From positions 248,001 through 312,000 of the forward strand of contig CALUYE010000001.1 of assembly GCA_944324945.1 (NCBI GenBank): a stretch of 64,000 nt of DNA. Reading direction: 5' to 3'. The notes under the pieces are model-generated. The model was not told the origin of the DNA, searched no databases, and worked only from the letters and a program-made list of their open reading frames with translations. Both the position numbers and the translations under genes were made by a program. This stretch comes from Candidatus Gastranaerophilales bacterium (GTDB lineage: Bacteria; Cyanobacteriota; Vampirovibrionia; Gastranaerophilales; Gastranaerophilaceae). The first letter of the stretch is position 1. The number at the start of each line of letters is the position of its first letter. Positions 27,184 through 37,102 of the stretch are shown piece after piece.

Positions 27184-28550
27184 ATTGCTTTTCCGGGGTT
27201 TAGTATGTTGTTTTTATCAAGTAAATTTTTAATTTCTTTCATGGTTTTATAAGCGTTTTTATCAAGCGCATCTTTTAAGTATTTCTTTTTATCGGTTCCT
27301 ATTCCATGCTCGCCTGAGAGGGTTCCTTCTTGAGAAATTGCGTAATAAAAAAGTTCGTCTTTTAATTTTTTAAAGTTTTCTCTATCTTCCTTGTTTTCTA
27401 AATCAAGAGCAAAATTAGGATGTATGTTGCCATCGCCCGCATGGCCCATGATTGCCGTTATGATATTATATTTTTTTGATAATTCCTGAATTTTTCTAAC
27501 CGTTTGAACGATTTTATTTCTTCCGACCACAATATCTTCCGTTATAACGTTGGGTTTTAGCTGTGCTAAAGCTCCAAAAGCGCTCCTTCTTGCTCTCCAG
27601 ATGTTTTCGTTTTCAAGTTGCGTTTTTGCTTGAACTATGTTTGAAGCTTTTGATTCTTTTAGGATATTTTTTAATATTTCAAGTTCGTATAAAACACATT
27701 CCCTAAAGCCGTCAAGTTCGATTAATAAAACTGCTTCTTTGTCAATTAAAAGATTGCAGGGGTTGAATTTTTCTATTGTTCTTATTGTAATATTATCCAA
27801 TAAATCAAGAGTGGAGGGGATAAAGCCATGGTTGATTATATTATTAACGCATGATGTTGCATCCACTATATTGTCAAAATAAGCAAGGGTTAAAAGTCTT
27901 TCCTGCGGTTTCGGGATTAATCTTAAAGTTGCTTTTGTAATAAGCCCTAAGGTTCCTTCACTTCCCGTAAATAGACTTACTAAATTATAGCCTGTAACAT
28001 TTTTTGCGATATTTTTGGATGTTTCTATTATTTCGCCGTTTGCTAAAACTACTTCAAGATTAATTATATAATTTTTTGTACTTCCGTATTTGAAGGTTCT
28101 TGCCCCTGCCGAGCAAAGGGCAATTGCCCCGCCTATTGTTGAAACGGCAAGGTTTGAAGGATCGGGAGGAAAGAAAAGATTTAACTTATCGAGTTCTTTG
28201 TTTAAATTGCCGATGACAACTCCGGGTTCAACAATTGCGGTTAAGTTTTCTTTATTTATTTCAATTATTCTATCCATTTTTGAAAAATGAATAACAATAG
28301 AGTTTTTAGAGGGTCTCGTTGCACCGCAGTGGTTTGTTCCTTGTGCACGCGGGATTATTGAGATTTTATTTTCATTGCATATTTTTGCAATTTGCGAAAC
28401 TTCTTTTGTGTTTTTCGGAAAAACTACACACATAGGTAAAATTAATTCATCAGGATTTTGAGAGGTGTCATGCGCATAAACGTATAAATCCTCTTTTTTA
28501 TCAATAAAATTATTCGGACAAATTTTTCTTAATTTATTTACAATATCCAT
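27180..28550 (-). CDS. glcD: GlcD-type FAD-linked 2-hydroxyacid oxidase
   Basis: A 456-residue protein with a PCMH-type FAD-binding domain (IPRAQGTNHCGATRPSKNSIV; DPSNLAVSTIGGAIALCSAG) and a C-terminal FAD-linked oxidase domain with GHAGDGNIHPNF and SGEHGIGTDKKKYL. These are signatures of glycolate oxidase subunit GlcD and D-lactate dehydrogenases. It oxidises a D-2-hydroxyacid such as lactate or glycolate and passes electrons to a quinone or flavoprotein. No GlcE/GlcF genes adjoin it, so D-lactate dehydrogenase is as likely as glycolate oxidase. Confidence 0.88.
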   Translation of the reverse strand: MDIVNKLRKICPNNFIDKKEDLYVYAHDTSQNPDELILPMCVVFPKNTKEVSQIAKICNENKISIIPRAQGTNHCGATRPSKNSIVIHFSKMDRIIEINKENLTAIVEPGVVIGNLNKELDKLNLFFPPDPSNLAVSTIGGAIALCSAGARTFKYGSTKNYIINLEVVLANGEIIETSKNIAKNVTGYNLVSLFTGSEGTLGLITKATLRLIPKPQERLLTLAYFDNIVDATSCVNNIINHGFIPSTLDLLDNITIRTIEKFNPCNLLIDKEAVLLIELDGFRECVLYELEILKNILKESKASNIVQAKTQLENENIWRARRSAFGALAQLKPNVITEDIVVGRNKIVQTVRKIQELSKKYNIITAIMGHAGDGNIHPNFALDLENKEDRENFKKLKDELFYYAISQEGTLSGEHGIGTDKKKYLKDALDKNAYKTMKEIKNLLDKNNILNPGKAI

Positions 28551-28596
28551 AAAAATATTCTATTATAAAAACAGGAAATAAACTTTGAGGTTATTT

Positions 28597-28848
28597 ATGA
28601 AAAAAATTATAATTGTCTTTTTATTAATGTTGTTTCAATTTACTTTAGCATCGCTTGAGGATGATTTAGCCAAAACAGATACCATGCCGACAGATGAAGA
28701 AATTATGGAAGCAATAAAAAGTTATCATTTTGATGCTAAAAAAGAAGAAAAGCTTTTTAAACAATTAAAAAAACAATTTAAGAAAATGTATAAAGAAAAA
28801 AATAATCAAAACATAGAAGTTAATATTGAAACTCAAAACAAAAATTAA
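28597..28848 (+). CDS. Small exported helical protein
   Basis: The ATG at 28597 (83 residues, MKKIIIVFLLMLFQFTLAS) has GAGG 6 nt upstream and gives a textbook signal peptide; a TTG at 28585 in frame is less likely. The mature part is charged and helical, with SLEDDLAKTDTMPTDEEIMEAI and a Lys-rich KKQFKKMYKEK. Family unknown. It is a single gene ending in a strong terminator. Confidence 0.65.
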   Translation: MKKIIIVFLLMLFQFTLASLEDDLAKTDTMPTDEEIMEAIKSYHFDAKKEEKLFKQLKKQFKKMYKEKNNQNIEVNIETQNKN

Positions 28849-28875
28849 AGGCTTGAATAATTCAAGCCTTTAATT
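28847..28875. terminator. Bidirectional intrinsic terminator
   Basis: AAAGGCTTGAA (28847-28857), TAA, TTCAAGCCTTT (28861-28871): an 11-bp perfect stem overlapping the stop of the small exported protein gene, followed by TAATTT; the convergent gene ends at 28875. Confidence 0.85.
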
Positions 28876-29189
28876 TAAATATCAATTTCTTCGTAATCTC
28901 CCATAGCTTCAAGCTGCTTTTGTTTGATGTTGTGAACGGTTGCATCCACCAGAAGATTAAACGATTTCATATCTTTTATTTTCGGCGAAAATTCTTTAAT
29001 TAAAGTATCTCTCACCATTTTTTCAAGTCTTTCGTTATCTTTATTTATATCTTTATCATTGTCAGGGATAAGATAGTCAATATATCTTGAAGCAATTTTA
29101 CATTCCTGAAATTTTGAAAACATTGCCCATTTTAATTTCGGACTGATGTCTTTCAGTTTCCTTACGATTTTAAAATTTTTAAAATTCAT
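28875..29189 (-). CDS. Small helical protein of unknown function
   Basis: I choose the ATG at 29189 (104 residues, MNFKNFKIVRKLKD) with AAGGAG 7 nt before it; the frame is open to 29222. The product is soluble, charged and mostly helical (LKWAMFSKFQECKIASRYIDYL; ERLEKMVRDTLIKEF) with an acidic C-terminus (EAMGDYEEIDI). I recognise no family and see no cysteine or histidine cluster. Confidence 0.6.
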   Translation of the reverse strand: MNFKNFKIVRKLKDISPKLKWAMFSKFQECKIASRYIDYLIPDNDKDINKDNERLEKMVRDTLIKEFSPKIKDMKSFNLLVDATVHNIKQKQLEAMGDYEEIDI

Positions 29190-29349
29190 TTTTGCTCCTT
29201 GAAGGTTTTTGTGTGATGTCATTTTATTAAAGTCAGGTGAAAAAATAAAATGATACCGTATCTTAAATTGTTTACAAAAGTTTACTTAATTTTTTCTTTT
29301 AATAAATTATATATTATTTTTTGTGTTTTGAAAAGCTCCAAAAAGCAAT

Positions 29350-29390
29350 AAAAAACCTTATCGAATAATCCCGATAAGGTTTTTTATGTT
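29350..29390. terminator. Intrinsic terminator of the CHAP-like gene
   Basis: AAAAAACCTTATCG (29350-29363), 8 nt, CGATAAGGTTTTTT (29372-29385): a 14-bp perfect stem just downstream of the minus-strand gene at 29402-31381; T's follow on either strand. Confidence 0.88.
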
Positions 29391-29401
29391 TGAGAATTTT
29401 A

Positions 29402-31381
29402 TTATAGTTCTTCTTTATCATCATTTGAGCCGCTATCGCTTGAGCTTCCGCTTGATGCTCCAGAAGAATCCCCTGAGCTTGAGGAGCCTGAACTATCGGA
29501 GCCGGCAGAAGAATCACCGCCTTGTGAATTTGAAGAGGATTCACCTCCCGTGCTTCCTGAGCTATCAGAGCTTGCCGTTGAGCTATCAGAGCCTGTGTTT
29601 GATGTATCACCTGCAGAAGCGCCTGAATTATCAGAGCTTGTGCTTGCTTGTTGCGAACCTTGGGAGCTTCCTGCGCTCGGGTTATCTCCGACGGGTGCAT
29701 CGCCTTCTATATTGCTGCCTGTTTGATCAACATCACCTTTGTCTTCGCATGAAGAATCGCCTGTATCTATATCGGGCATTTCTTCAGAGCCTGTGTCGGG
29801 TTCTTGTTGAGGTGGTGTATCATCTTCAGTTGTTGTATCTTGTGAAGGTTGTTCGGGTTGCTGTGTACCTTCGCTGCCTTGAGGCGGCGTTTGAGGCGTT
29901 TGAGCTTCATCATCAATTTCGGCTCCGCTATCTTCACCTTGTGTTCCGCTTGTTCCTGTTTCAGGCTGAGGAGCAGGTGCTTCCGTGGGTGCAGGTGCTT
30001 CAGTCGGTTCAGGAGCATCGGTTACAACAGGAGCTTCGGTTGCTATTGGTTCATCGCCTCCTATCGGAGTATCACTTGGAGTTACTTCGGGCAACTCTTC
30101 GCAATCAGTTGGTTGCGGAGGAAGTGTCGGAGCTTCTGTCGGAGCGGTTGTCGGAGCTTCGGTTGGAGCAATTGTCGGAGTCTCGCTCGGTGTTTCACTT
30201 GGAGTTTCCGTTGGTGCTACGGTCGGAGCTTCGGTTGGAGCAGTTGTCGGAGCTTCCGTGGGCGCCGTAGTCGGAGCAGTTGTTGGTGCTTCCGTGGGCG
30301 CTGTTGTAGGATCACTGCCGGGACCGGGGTCAGGTGTAGTTGACGGAGTTTCACTCGGTGTTGTTGAGGGAGTTTCACTCGGTGCAGTTGTTGGAGCAGT
30401 TGTGGGTGCTGTAGTTGGCGCTGTTGTAGGATCAGGATCATTATCTACATGGCTTCCGCCACCGCCGCCACCGCCACCGCCTGATACGGTGTCATTAGAA
30501 TATATTACGTTTGTTGTAGTGGTTTCGCTTGCCACAGGAGTTGGTTCGGGTTTATTATCAAGAATATAATCCTGGAATATCGGGTTATCATCTATATAAT
30601 AGTAGCCTGAACTTGCGTTATTGTTTTCATCATAAGTAGAAAATGCTCTTGATGATGTTACGCCTTTATCACCTTGAAGTGCAACCGTTTCGCTGCTTAC
30701 TGCATTAGGATCTATTTGAGCGTTTTGAGCTAATTGGGAATTGCTTATGCCTGATCTGTCGGTTCCGCTTGTATTTGCAAAAGCGTAATTGTTAAATTCT
30801 TCAGGTTGTACAATGTATGCTTGAACTTCATCGGCACTGTTACCTGTTACAACGCAAACCGTTCCGTCATCTTCAACTTTTCCGACAACGCCCATGTGAT
30901 GATTGTTTAAAAAGCAGACATCGCCGATTTGGGTTTGATCACCTGATATGATTGCGCCTGCTTGTTCTGCTGCCTGTTTTACATAAGAAACAGTCCAGGA
31001 ATCTTCTACACCGTCTCTATTATTATCATTACATACGTTTTGATACCACTGTGCCGGTTGAACACCTGATTCTTCAAGGATTGTATCTACATAAGCAGCG
31101 CACCAGGGAACTTCCGATGCCGATTGACCATCAACGAATTTATCGGCGTCTCCGTTTGCTTCACTTCTGATTTGACCGTCGATTATATTTTCTTCGTTTG
31201 CAATAGCTTCTCTTATTGCATCGTTATATGTTTCATCGTTTGCAGATTGCACTTGAGATGCTTGTTCCATAATTGAAACATCTTCTTGAGACATTTCAAC
31301 CCCCGGACCGCTGTTTACATAACCGGGGCCTTTTGCTTCCTGTAATTTTTGTAAGTACAATTCATTGTTACCGATAGTCAT
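29402..31381 (-). CDS. CHAP-like peptidase with Thr-Ala-Pro repeats and Ser-rich tail
   Basis: A 659-residue low-complexity protein in four parts. Residues about 85-200 look like a CHAP/NlpC-type domain: VPWCAAYVD (candidate nucleophile Cys94), NNHHMGVVGK (candidate His162) and VVTGNSADEV. Then comes a stretch near 210-300, a GGGGGGGG linker, about 110 residues of four-residue TxAP repeats (TTAP, TEAP, SETP), and an acidic then Ser/Gly-rich C-terminus (SSGSTGGESSS). Such a layout suggests a cell-surface amidase or endopeptidase with a wall- or mucin-like stalk. There is no obvious N-terminal signal peptide, which is odd. AAGGAAGGAAG precedes the ATG. Confidence 0.72.
   Translation of the reverse strand: MTIGNNELYLQKLQEAKGPGYVNSGPGVEMSQEDVSIMEQASQVQSANDETYNDAIREAIANEENIIDGQIRSEANGDADKFVDGQSASEVPWCAAYVDTILEESGVQPAQWYQNVCNDNNRDGVEDSWTVSYVKQAAEQAGAIISGDQTQIGDVCFLNNHHMGVVGKVEDDGTVCVVTGNSADEVQAYIVQPEEFNNYAFANTSGTDRSGISNSQLAQNAQIDPNAVSSETVALQGDKGVTSSRAFSTYDENNNASSGYYYIDDNPIFQDYILDNKPEPTPVASETTTTNVIYSNDTVSGGGGGGGGGSHVDNDPDPTTAPTTAPTTAPTTAPSETPSTTPSETPSTTPDPGPGSDPTTAPTEAPTTAPTTAPTEAPTTAPTEAPTVAPTETPSETPSETPTIAPTEAPTTAPTEAPTLPPQPTDCEELPEVTPSDTPIGGDEPIATEAPVVTDAPEPTEAPAPTEAPAPQPETGTSGTQGEDSGAEIDDEAQTPQTPPQGSEGTQQPEQPSQDTTTEDDTPPQQEPDTGSEEMPDIDTGDSSCEDKGDVDQTGSNIEGDAPVGDNPSAGSSQGSQQASTSSDNSGASAGDTSNTGSDSSTASSDSSGSTGGESSSNSQGGDSSAGSDSSGSSSSGDSSGASSGSSSDSGSNDDKEEL
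30110..30435 (-). repeat. 12-bp tandem repeats encoding TxAP units
   Basis: Degenerate 12-bp units (on the plus strand mainly GTTGTCGGAGCT and GCTTCGGTTGGA types) repeat about 25 times inside the CHAP-like gene. The GC content is well above the surroundings. Repeats of three-multiple length keep the frame when copies are gained or lost. Confidence 0.75.
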
Positions 31382-31560
31382 TTCTGCTTCCTTCCTTGTT
31401 CACAAATTAAAACGTACACGAGAAAAATTGGATATTTAGTTTATATTTTCACTATTCCCGAAATTAAAAATTTATAACATTTTTTATTAATATTTGTATC
31501 AAAAATGAATAAACTACAGCTTTTTTTGATAAAATAATTTTATTAGGATAGAGGTATTTT

Positions 31561-33882
31561 ATGTTGAATTTATTAGCAAAAACTAAGCTTAAGGAAGCGA
31601 ATTTTACGCATTGCGAATTGGATGTATTATTATCTAAAATAGCGCAGGTTTATAGAATTGAAGAAGTTAATGACGACAGGAAAAAATATTTATCAAAAAC
31701 AATTAAAAAATACGGATATCTTCCCTACCCGCAATTTAAAGTTTTACAGGAATTAACCCCTGCCGAAACAATATTTACATTAATTGAAAAATTAAAATAC
31801 GCAAAAACTTTTTCGGATGATAAATTTATAAGTTTTAAAAACCCGTCTGTTTTAGCAAGAAGAAATATTAAAAATTCTTCCTGGTTTAAAAAAGAAGGTC
31901 ATGACATTAAATTGATATCTTTAAGTGCTTTAGGAGACGGCAATTCAAGCGATTGTGCGGGTAAGTTTATTGATTGGATAAAATGTTTAATTACTCTTAA
32001 TTCAGGCAACGACGAACTTGGAATTTTACCTGTAACAATATATTTAATCCCGTTTTTTGAAAGGGAATTTGAATGTGCATATCTGCCGAAGAGTTCCGAG
32101 ATTTCGCATAATTTAAGAGATGACAATTTATTAAAATTTCTAGGGCTTGATGAACTTTCGCAGGTTAAATTATTTATAGAACTTGCGCAATTGTGTAATC
32201 ACCCCGTTATTTATGATATTCTTCCGCAGACTGCAAGATTTGCAAAAATGGTTCTTGCTAATCCTAAAATAGCCCGCTGGCTTGATATTAACGAATTGAC
32301 TCTTTCGATTGTGGGTTATGTTAATGCAATATGTAATCAAATAATACAAAAGAAAGTTTATAAAGAAGAAGATGTCTTAAAAGCCCAAAAATCATATATT
32401 GAAAATCTTAAAGGGACTTCAAAAAGATACAACGACAACGAGCAGAAAATAATTGATGAAATTGAAGAAGAGTTAAAAGAATATAAGATTTTAATTTCTT
32501 ATAAGATGAGTTTTAAAGATAAACAACAAGAACTTCAAAAAAGAGCTTTTGAAACAATTGAGCGAACAGCCAAAAAACAAATTAAAAAAGAAAGCGATAT
32601 TGAAAATCAAAATGAAATAATACAGGCTCTTATAAAAGAAGGCTTGTGGACTTTCCCGGGGGGTGCATGGTGCAGTGCGGGGGTTCCTGTTTTTGATAAG
32701 ATGTCAAAAGATAGAAAATATCCTATTTTTAAACACTATAATTTTAAAAGCGAAGATGTAACGCACTTTGCTAATTTAGACTGCCAGACTCCTTTTTATT
32801 TCTATCATTTTGAAGAAAATAAATACAATAGCGAAGTAATTGATTTTTATATAAAATATACTCAAGACCTTCAGGAAGAATTTAACTTCGACGGTTTTAG
32901 AGTTGATCATATAGATCATATAGTAGATGAAGTATCTCAAGATAAAAAAGGCCAGCCTTTAAGTTATCGAATTCCTTCAAAGGTTTTGGGAAAAGTTAAT
33001 TCAAACCTTAAAAAGAAAGTTCCTTATTTTGCAACTTTAGCTGAATACATGCTATGGGACGGATATTTTAAGGAATATCATAAAGATATGAAATTTGATT
33101 TGTTGTGGGGAGATGATATTGTCTGCCAAAATTCCAAGACTCCCGAGCGGATAATAAACGATAATTTAAGATTATCAACATACAACCAGAAAAATTCAAA
33201 TAAAAATACAAGACTTTCTATTTTAAAAACATACAATAACCAGGACGGGGAATTTAGGGATATTAACCAATACCCCGGTCAATTAGGAGTGCAGGGAGCT
33301 TTATTTAAATGGTTTAAGATGAAATTTATCCCGGGCGGTAAGTTTGCTTCACGTCCTTCATTGTTAATAGACGGGGATGAAAGCTTTACAAAAGTCGGAA
33401 TAGAAAGGATTATATCAAAAGAAGTTTCCATGGTGAGAAATTATGATTGGAGCTTCTTTGAAAAGTTTAACGCGCTTGACTATTTTGTTCAGCATGATAA
33501 ATTGATAAATCAAGGCAGAGCAATTTTACACTGCCAGGAAGCAAACGGGTTTGTCTGCTGGGAGATAGTACCCGATAGTGAAAATGTAAAAGATAACGAT
33601 GCAACATATCTTGTTGTTGCAAATTATTTTTCTCCCTGGGAATTAAAAGAAGTTCAGGATGAACAAGGAAGAATCGAGCGCAAAAACGTTAGAGGAACAA
33701 TAACGCGCGATAATACGGTTAATTTAAAGAAAAATAAAAGATTAATCGCGTATTTCGATTTTGAACTTGATGAGATGAATAAATGCGTTTACGCTCAAAA
33801 ACCTTTAGAAAATGATATTACAAAACAAATAACATTTAGGGAGTTAAAACCCGGTGAATTTAAAGTTTACAAAATGGTTTAA
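31561..33882 (+). CDS. GH13-like alpha-glucan-active protein
   Basis: A 773-residue protein. A GH13 barrel is indicated by DGFRVDHIDHIVDE (conserved region II with nucleophile Asp) and TLAEYMLWDG (region III, acid/base Glu); a YFVQHDKL segment could be region IV. The C-terminus looks like a beta domain (DNTVNLKKNKRLIAYFDFE). A helical Lys/Glu-rich insertion lies at about residues 265-350. It probably hydrolyses or rearranges alpha-1,4-glucan or a related sugar. There is no signal peptide, so a cytosolic glycogen-related role is likely. Family membership beyond GH13-like cannot be fixed by eye. GAGG lies 6 nt before the ATG. Confidence 0.72.
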   Translation: MLNLLAKTKLKEANFTHCELDVLLSKIAQVYRIEEVNDDRKKYLSKTIKKYGYLPYPQFKVLQELTPAETIFTLIEKLKYAKTFSDDKFISFKNPSVLARRNIKNSSWFKKEGHDIKLISLSALGDGNSSDCAGKFIDWIKCLITLNSGNDELGILPVTIYLIPFFEREFECAYLPKSSEISHNLRDDNLLKFLGLDELSQVKLFIELAQLCNHPVIYDILPQTARFAKMVLANPKIARWLDINELTLSIVGYVNAICNQIIQKKVYKEEDVLKAQKSYIENLKGTSKRYNDNEQKIIDEIEEELKEYKILISYKMSFKDKQQELQKRAFETIERTAKKQIKKESDIENQNEIIQALIKEGLWTFPGGAWCSAGVPVFDKMSKDRKYPIFKHYNFKSEDVTHFANLDCQTPFYFYHFEENKYNSEVIDFYIKYTQDLQEEFNFDGFRVDHIDHIVDEVSQDKKGQPLSYRIPSKVLGKVNSNLKKKVPYFATLAEYMLWDGYFKEYHKDMKFDLLWGDDIVCQNSKTPERIINDNLRLSTYNQKNSNKNTRLSILKTYNNQDGEFRDINQYPGQLGVQGALFKWFKMKFIPGGKFASRPSLLIDGDESFTKVGIERIISKEVSMVRNYDWSFFEKFNALDYFVQHDKLINQGRAILHCQEANGFVCWEIVPDSENVKDNDATYLVVANYFSPWELKEVQDEQGRIERKNVRGTITRDNTVNLKKNKRLIAYFDFELDEMNKCVYAQKPLENDITKQITFRELKPGEFKVYKMV

Positions 33883-33896
33883 TTGTTTATTTTAAT

Positions 33897-33932
33897 AAAA
33901 TGCCTGCAAGAGTTATTTTGCAGGCATTTTTA
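33897..33932 (+). terminator. Intrinsic terminator after the GH13-like gene
   Basis: AAAATGCCTGCAA (33897-33909), 8 nt, TTGCAGGCATTTT (33918-33930), followed by TATTTAT. A second hairpin, GCAAAAAA-AATC-TTTTTTGC, follows at 34040-34059 without a T-tail; its role is unclear. Confidence 0.85.
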
Positions 33933-34125
33933 TTTATATATTATTTTGTTAAGTTGAATAAAAATATACTTGCAAACAAACTTTGGAAGGTGTAAAATAT
34001 TAAGAAATATAAATTTTTGATGGAAATTTAAAAAAACTAGCAAAAAAAATCTTTTTTGCGTTTTGTATAGAAAATGCTTTTTTGCATATTTAGTGATTGT
34101 TTGTAAAAAAAGAGAGTAAAAATTG

Positions 34126-34494
34126 ATGAGTAATGACATACCCAAAGATATGAACAATTATGTAAATTTGCCCAAAGGGAATAATTCAAAACCGAACAGG
34201 CAAACAGAAACTTTTGATGTTAAAGAAAATGACACTAAGTATGTGCCAAGTGATATTGATATGGAAAAATCAATGGGCTGTCTGCTTGGTAAAATGCAGG
34301 TTAAACCCATAAGCGGTTTTAAAAGTTCAGACTCCGTTAAAAAATCAAGCGAAGAATTTATGGATAATCCTGCAGATATTCAGGATAAGGTTGATTTTTG
34401 CGACGAACTTGTTCAAAGGGGATACAGTCTTGAAGATGCTATTTTAAAAACGGATATGTTTTTTGATGCTCTTAAAACAAATGTATATGAATAA
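34126..34494 (+). CDS. 122-aa protein of unknown function
   Basis: The ATG at 34126 (MSNDIPKDMNNYVNLPKG) is preferred over a TTG at 34123; GAGAG lies upstream. The first 80 residues are polar and probably disordered, the last 40 form helices (DIQDKVDFCDELVQRGYSLEDAILKTDMFFDAL). No membrane segment and no recognised family. It lies 10 nt upstream of the upp start, so both are probably on one mRNA. Confidence 0.6.
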   Translation: MSNDIPKDMNNYVNLPKGNNSKPNRQTETFDVKENDTKYVPSDIDMEKSMGCLLGKMQVKPISGFKSSDSVKKSSEEFMDNPADIQDKVDFCDELVQRGYSLEDAILKTDMFFDALKTNVYE

Positions 34495-34504
34495 GGAAAA
34501 AAAG

Positions 34505-35164
34505 ATGGAAGTATTAACAAACAAACTTAAAATTTTAAATCACCCTTTGATAAGTCATAATTTAGCAATTATAAGAAATGAAAATACTTCCTGTGAACAG
34601 TTTAGAAATGCTCTGAGAAGAATTACTTATTTTTTAATTTACGAGGCTTCAAAAAATCTTCCGACTAAAGAAATAACCCTAAAAACCCCTCTTGAAGAAA
34701 CAAGTTGTTTTGTTTTTGATGATGATATTCAATTGATACTTGCTCCGATTTTAAGAGCGGGCATGGTTTTTTGTGAAGTTGCGCAAGAACTTCTTCCTTT
34801 CGCCAATGTTCATCATTTAGGAATGTATAGAGATGAAGAAACGCTTGAACCCGTTTGGTATTACGATAAAAGAAAAAAAATAAAAAACGTTGAAAAAAGC
34901 AAAGTTATAATTTTAGATCCCATGCTTGCAACAGGTAACAGCGCAAAGTGTGCTGTTGATAATTTTATTTTTAAAGGAATAAAAGAAGAAAATATTGTTT
35001 TTATGAGCCTTATTGCAACGCCTGAAGGGGTTAAAAAACTTTCCGATAAATATAAAAATGTTGAAATTATAACAGCATCGCTCGATAGAACCTTAAATTC
35101 CAAAGGCTATATTTTGCCCGGGCTTGGAGATGCCGGGGATAGGATTTATAATACGCTTGATTAA
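34505..35164 (+). CDS. upp: Uracil phosphoribosyltransferase
   Basis: From the ATG at 34505 (219 residues, MEVLTNKLKILNHPL) the protein matches Upp throughout: LAPILRAGMVF, VWYYDKR, the PRPP-binding VIILDPMLATGNSA and the uracil-binding GYILPGLGDAGDR at the end. It makes UMP from uracil and PRPP in pyrimidine salvage. AAGGAAAAAAAG precedes this start; the frame is open 42 nt further upstream, but that part overlaps the previous gene. It ends tail-to-tail with atpC, overlapping by 4 nt. Confidence 0.95.
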   Translation: MEVLTNKLKILNHPLISHNLAIIRNENTSCEQFRNALRRITYFLIYEASKNLPTKEITLKTPLEETSCFVFDDDIQLILAPILRAGMVFCEVAQELLPFANVHHLGMYRDEETLEPVWYYDKRKKIKNVEKSKVIILDPMLATGNSAKCAVDNFIFKGIKEENIVFMSLIATPEGVKKLSDKYKNVEIITASLDRTLNSKGYILPGLGDAGDRIYNTLD

Positions 35165-35568
35165 TAGTGCTTGTTGTATGCCGAAATTCTTGCTATTGCC
35201 TTAGCTAAGGCTAATTGTGCTCTTGCAATATCAATATCGCTGTCGTGTGCTTTTAATCTTGCCTGTGCTCTATCACGCGCCTGTTTTGCTCTTGCAACGT
35301 CAATATCGCAGTCAAGTTCTGCTGTGTCGGTTAAAATTGTTGCTTGATTATCGGAAAATTGTAATATTCCGCCCATTGTAGCAATACATTGGTCTTGATT
35401 ATCTTTTATTACTCTTGATACTCCGATATCAAGAGCGCAAATGACGGGAATATGGTTTTTTAATATACCCATGTGTCCGTCCGTTGTTTTTACATAAAGC
35501 GCATCAACATCGTCTTCATAAACTATTGATTCATGGGTGATAACTTTAATATGTATATCATTTGCCAT
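35161..35568 (-). CDS. atpC: F1F0-ATP synthase epsilon subunit
   Basis: A 135-residue protein with the N-terminal beta-sandwich (ITHESIVYEDDVDALYVKTTDGHMGILKNH; GGILQFSDNQATIL) and the C-terminal helical hairpin (DVARAKQARDRAQARLKAHD). Epsilon is part of the F1 rotor shaft and inhibits ATP hydrolysis. It follows atpD by 5 nt. Only these two subunits are encoded here. Confidence 0.93.
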   Translation of the reverse strand: MANDIHIKVITHESIVYEDDVDALYVKTTDGHMGILKNHIPVICALDIGVSRVIKDNQDQCIATMGGILQFSDNQATILTDTAELDCDIDVARAKQARDRAQARLKAHDSDIDIARAQLALAKAIARISAYNKHY

Positions 35569-35573
35569 AAAGT

Positions 35574-37028
<1,455 letters not shown>

Positions 37029-37102
37029 TCAAAAAAGATGAATTAAAATTTTTTTATTATTTCAACCATTTGTACGATATTTTGACACCTTTTATTATAA
37101 CA

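Noticed and set aside
29386-30270. Further long plus-strand frames over the repeat and Ser-rich region
   Set aside because: Same cause as above; the minus-strand frame has the ribosome site, the CHAP-like motifs and the terminator.
30110-30435. Possible CRISPR array
   Set aside because: The units are 12 bp, degenerate, without spacers, and lie in a coding frame.
29985-30569. Long open frame on the plus strand (about 194 codons, Gly/Val/Ser-rich) opposite the CHAP-like gene
   Set aside because: It is the antisense reading of the 12-bp TxAP repeats; low-complexity repeats keep several frames open. It has no ribosome site and no domain.
34040-34059. Second terminator after the GH13-like gene
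   Set aside because: The GCAAAAAA/TTTTTTGC hairpin has only A-T pairs apart from its base and no T-tail; it is listed only as a hairpin of unclear role.
33930-34157. 75-codon minus-strand frame in the gap before the 122-aa gene
   Set aside because: It covers a terminator and AT-rich DNA, overlaps the next gene's start, and the product is a Phe/Leu-rich string without a ribosome site.
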